The notes below the pieces were generated by a model that had not been told where the DNA came from, did not search any database, and saw only the letters and a program-made list of their open reading frames with translations. Positions 23,675-25,847 of a stretch of 25,847 nucleotides of DNA are shown here, one piece after another. Positions within the stretch are counted from its first letter, which is position 1. The number at the start of each line of letters is the position of its first letter. Made by a program: the position numbers and the translations under genes. This stretch comes from Anaerolineae bacterium (lineage in GTDB: Bacteria > Chloroflexota > Anaerolineae > JAAYZQ01): contig JAFGIA010000346.1 in the NCBI GenBank assembly GCA_016929795.1, positions 1 to 25,847 on the forward strand. The letters run 5' to 3'.

Positions 23675-24871
23675 CTATCCCGCCCCTAATCCGAACACGC
23701 CCTCACTTCCAAGCCCCTTCACCGCCAACACCCGCCCATTGGCAAAGTATTCGAATTCAAAGTGCGTCACGTCGCCGGCCGAGAGGCCGGGCACCGGCAT
23801 CAGCCGCGCCGTCAGCGGCTTGTCCAGCCGCACGGCCAGCGCCGCCATGTCGAGCAGGATGCCCGCCAGCTCCTCTTCGGTGACGTCACCGGGCAGCGGC
23901 ACGGTGTCCAGCCCCGTGCCGCACACGGCGGAGTAGAGGAGCAGATCGTTGACGGTGAACAGGTCCTCCATGCTCCGCTGCGCCAGCACCGCATCCTCCA
24001 ATACCGGCAACATCAGGCCGTTAAATCCTGTGTGCGGATACTCCGCCCGGCGCAGGCACTCGGTCAGCAGCGACGCGGCAAAGAGCGTCCCCGGCGCCCC
24101 AAACCGCTCCACCCCCAGCCGCTCCACCGCCGCGCCAATGCTCCGCCCTTCTTCTGGAAACGGTGCGAGGGAAAAGTCGAGCCCCGGAAACCTGTACCCG
24201 TGCGCCTCGGCCAACGGAGCGACCGCATCGACGATCAGCGCCGCATTGTCCTCCACCATCCCCACCAGCCGCTCCTGCGCCTCGTCCGCCGACGCCGCAT
24301 CCGTAAACGCGTCCACCGCCAGGTCGGCCGACTCGGTGGCCAGCGCCACCGCCGGCGGCCCGCCGTCGTGGTAGGCGGCGGGGAAAAAGGGCGCGTGGGG
24401 GCCGACGTTGGCCAGCATCGCCAGGCGCAGGTTGCCGAACCCCTGCTCCGTGCTGCCGGCGATGGCGCGCACCAGCCCTGCTGTGCGGCGCACCGCTTCC
24501 AGGTTGATCCCCCACTCGACGTCCGCGGCGAGCACGCCGGCAAAGACGGCGTCGGTGCTCTGGATCAGCTCGGGGATGAGGTCGAGGCGCGACAGGTCGG
24601 CATCCGGTCCGCCGCCGAGGACGGGACCGAGCGAGAGGTATTCGAACCCCGCCTCCAGGCAGGCAGGCCAGAGCTCGGCGGCCACGTCGAGGGGTGGGGC
24701 AGGGAGCAGGGAGAGCGGCTGGGTGGCCAGGCGCGCCGTTTGCACGGGAAAGCCGGCGGTCTCGAGCGCCTCGCGGGCGTCGGCGGCGAGCAGGCCGGCG
24801 TCGCGCACGGTGTCGGCCTGGCCGGCGGGGTCATCGATGGTGACAAAGCAGGTGATTGAGCGGATGCGCAT
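23675..24871 (-). CDS. DUF711 (UPF0210-like) family protein
   Basis: This 398-residue soluble protein matches the DUF711 family in layout: MRIRSITCFVTIDDP at the start, the block GFGNLRLAMLANVGPHAPFF followed by PAAYHDGG near residues 143-170, a Ser-Ala-Asp-Leu segment (ATESADLAVDAF), GLDFSLAPFPEEGRSIG near 240, and the closing PVPGLSAGDVTHFEFEYFAN. Structures of relatives resemble the pyruvate-formate-lyase fold, but no activity is established and I see no glycyl-radical motif. The ATG at 24871 has GAGGAG seven bases before it and lies three bases after the stop of the methyltransferase gene, so it belongs to that transcript. Base composition is high GC like the right edge and unlike the cassette to its left. 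Confidence 0.82.
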   Translation of the reverse strand: MRIRSITCFVTIDDPAGQADTVRDAGLLAADAREALETAGFPVQTARLATQPLSLLPAPPLDVAAELWPACLEAGFEYLSLGPVLGGGPDADLSRLDLIPELIQSTDAVFAGVLAADVEWGINLEAVRRTAGLVRAIAGSTEQGFGNLRLAMLANVGPHAPFFPAAYHDGGPPAVALATESADLAVDAFTDAASADEAQERLVGMVEDNAALIVDAVAPLAEAHGYRFPGLDFSLAPFPEEGRSIGAAVERLGVERFGAPGTLFAASLLTECLRRAEYPHTGFNGLMLPVLEDAVLAQRSMEDLFTVNDLLLYSAVCGTGLDTVPLPGDVTEEELAGILLDMAALAVRLDKPLTARLMPVPGLSAGDVTHFEFEYFANGRVLAVKGLGSEGVFGLGAG

Positions 24872-24874
24872 CTG

Positions 24875-25639
24875 TTATCTCCTCTGCCGCGCCGCCTCGA
24901 ACAGGATCACGGTGGCGGCCATGGCCGCGTTGAGCGACTCGGTCCCGCCGGCCATGGGGATGTAGACGCGGCCGCCGGCGAGCGCCGCCGCTTCCCCTCC
25001 GGCGCCTTCCGCCTCGCCGCCGACGATCAGGGCCGAGGGCGCGGTCCAATCCACCTGGTCGTAGGCCACGTCGCCGGCGGCGTCGGCCAGCCACACTGCC
25101 CGGCTGGCCGCGCGCACCGCGATCTCGTCCCAGCCGGCCGCTTCCGCTGGCAGGCGAAAGTGGGCGCCCATGGCGCCGCGCACGACCTTGGGATTGTAGA
25201 GATCGACGGTGCCGGGGGCGAGGAGCACCTGCCCGGTGCCGGCTGCCTCGGCGGAGCGGAGGATGGTGCCCAGGTTGCCGGGGTCGCGCACGCCGTCGAT
25301 CACGAGCAGCAGGCCCGGGCGCGGCGGGATGCGGGGCACCGGCACCACCGCAAGCACGCCCTGCGGCGTCTCGGTGTGGGCGCAGGCAGCCAGCACCTCG
25401 TCGCTTACGGGCCAGGCGCCGTCGCTTGGAGACGGCGGGCGGGCCAGCAGGTCATGGCCCGCGTCGCTCTCGCCCCACGCCTCGGTATATAGCAAAAGGG
25501 CGGGCTCGATGCCCGCCCTTGTCACTTCGTCGATCAGCCGCGTCCCCTCCACCACGAACCGCCTCTCCCGCTCGCGCACCCGCCGCCGGGCGAGGGAGCG
25601 CACGTACTTGACGCGGTCGTTCTGGACGCTCGTGATCAC
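24875..25639 (-). CDS. SpoU/TrmH-family RNA 2'-O-methyltransferase
   Basis: This 254-residue SAM-dependent methyltransferase has the SPOUT trefoil-knot motifs: motif 1 DGVRDPGNLGTILRSAEAAG near 114-133, motif 2 LIVGGEAEGAG near 207-217 and motif 3 IPMAGGTESLNAAMAATVIL near 229-248. The N-terminal part (MITSVQNDRVKYVRSLARRR, RFVVEGTRLIDE) is the substrate-binding domain of 23S rRNA ribose methyltransferases of this type. The likely role is 2'-O-methylation of a ribosomal RNA or tRNA base; the exact nucleotide is not evident. The start is GTG at 25639, one base after the rplT stop, with DUF711 following closely. A SpoU gene directly behind rplT is a common arrangement. Confidence 0.9.
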   Translation of the reverse strand: MITSVQNDRVKYVRSLARRRVRERERRFVVEGTRLIDEVTRAGIEPALLLYTEAWGESDAGHDLLARPPSPSDGAWPVSDEVLAACAHTETPQGVLAVVPVPRIPPRPGLLLVIDGVRDPGNLGTILRSAEAAGTGQVLLAPGTVDLYNPKVVRGAMGAHFRLPAEAAGWDEIAVRAASRAVWLADAAGDVAYDQVDWTAPSALIVGGEAEGAGGEAAALAGGRVYIPMAGGTESLNAAMAATVILFEAARQRR

Positions 25640-25640
25640 G

Positions 25641-25847
25641 CTACGCCTGTGCGACCTCGACCAGCCGGGCGAATGTGTCCGGGTCGTGCACGGCCACGTC
25701 GGCCAGCACCTTGCGGTCCAGCTCGACGTCGGCCTCTTTCAGGCCATGGATGAAGCGGCTGTAGGACATGTCGTTCTGGCGCACACCGGCGTTGATGCGC
25801 GCGATCCAGAGGCGGCGAAAGTCGCGCTTGCGGTTGCGCCGGTCGCG
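25641..25847 (-). CDS. rplT: 50S ribosomal protein L20, C-terminal fragment (runs off the right edge)
   Basis: This is the last 68 codons of L20, an rRNA-binding protein needed for early assembly of the large subunit. The visible sequence [20 protein letters not shown], followed by the highly conserved [20 protein letters not shown] and [21 protein letters not shown], is diagnostic. The stop TAG lies one base before the GTG of the methyltransferase gene. The N-terminal half, and probably rpmI and infC, lie beyond the window. Confidence 0.95.
   Translation of the reverse strand, partial: RDRRNRKRDFRRLWIARINAGVRQNDMSYSRFIHGLKEADVELDRKVLADVAVHDPDTFARLVEVAQA

Overview
The window looks like a chromosomal segment of a high-GC, probably Chloroflexota-type bacterium. 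I infer this from the style of the proteins (LysM/L,D-transpeptidase wall protein, a very long GAF-array histidine kinase, a response regulator ending in an effector-associated-like helical domain) and from dispersed palindromic repeats. No rRNA, tRNA or marker gene fixes the taxonomy.

Left region (1-2870, minus strand): a Wadjet anti-plasmid defence operon read right to left. It runs from a small XRE regulator to jetA, jetB and the first 83 codons of jetC; jetD would lie outside the window. It is driven by an exact-consensus sigma-70 promoter (TTGACA-17-TATAAT) with an operator-like palindrome at the start site. A degenerate palindromic repeat and a divergent promoter separate it from the next block.

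Plus-strand block (3046-11268): a secreted three-LysM L,D-transpeptidase, an MFS exporter of the fosmidomycin-resistance type, then a likely operon starting at a promoter near 5369-5397. That operon encodes a solitary 2-hydroxyacyl-CoA-dehydratase-type protein, an EamA permease (4-base overlap), an MsbA-like ABC exporter and an alkaline-phosphatase-superfamily phosphodiesterase.

Minus-strand block (23630 down to 11289): an amidinohydrolase of the DDAH/arginine deiminase family, a 1796-residue cytosolic histidine kinase with nine GAF domains, a tandem-receiver response regulator, a second regulator with a pseudo-receiver fused to an effector-associated-like domain, a peptide-binding lipoprotein and the permeases dppB and dppC. 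The genes are co-directional and mostly tightly packed. The binding protein is in circularly permuted order: its first ~119 mature residues sit at the C-terminus. The kinase/regulator/amidinohydrolase stretch is visibly less GC-rich than its flanks.

Right edge (23675-25847, minus strand): housekeeping context, with the end of rplT, a SpoU/TrmH rRNA methyltransferase and a DUF711 protein.

The best candidates for something undescribed are the nine-GAF kinase / double-receiver / pseudo-receiver-effector-domain cassette with its amidinohydrolase, and the permuted binding protein next to it. The Wadjet operon is a known system. A small family of ATTGGRTANTAGATATTG repeats occupies three intergenic gaps.
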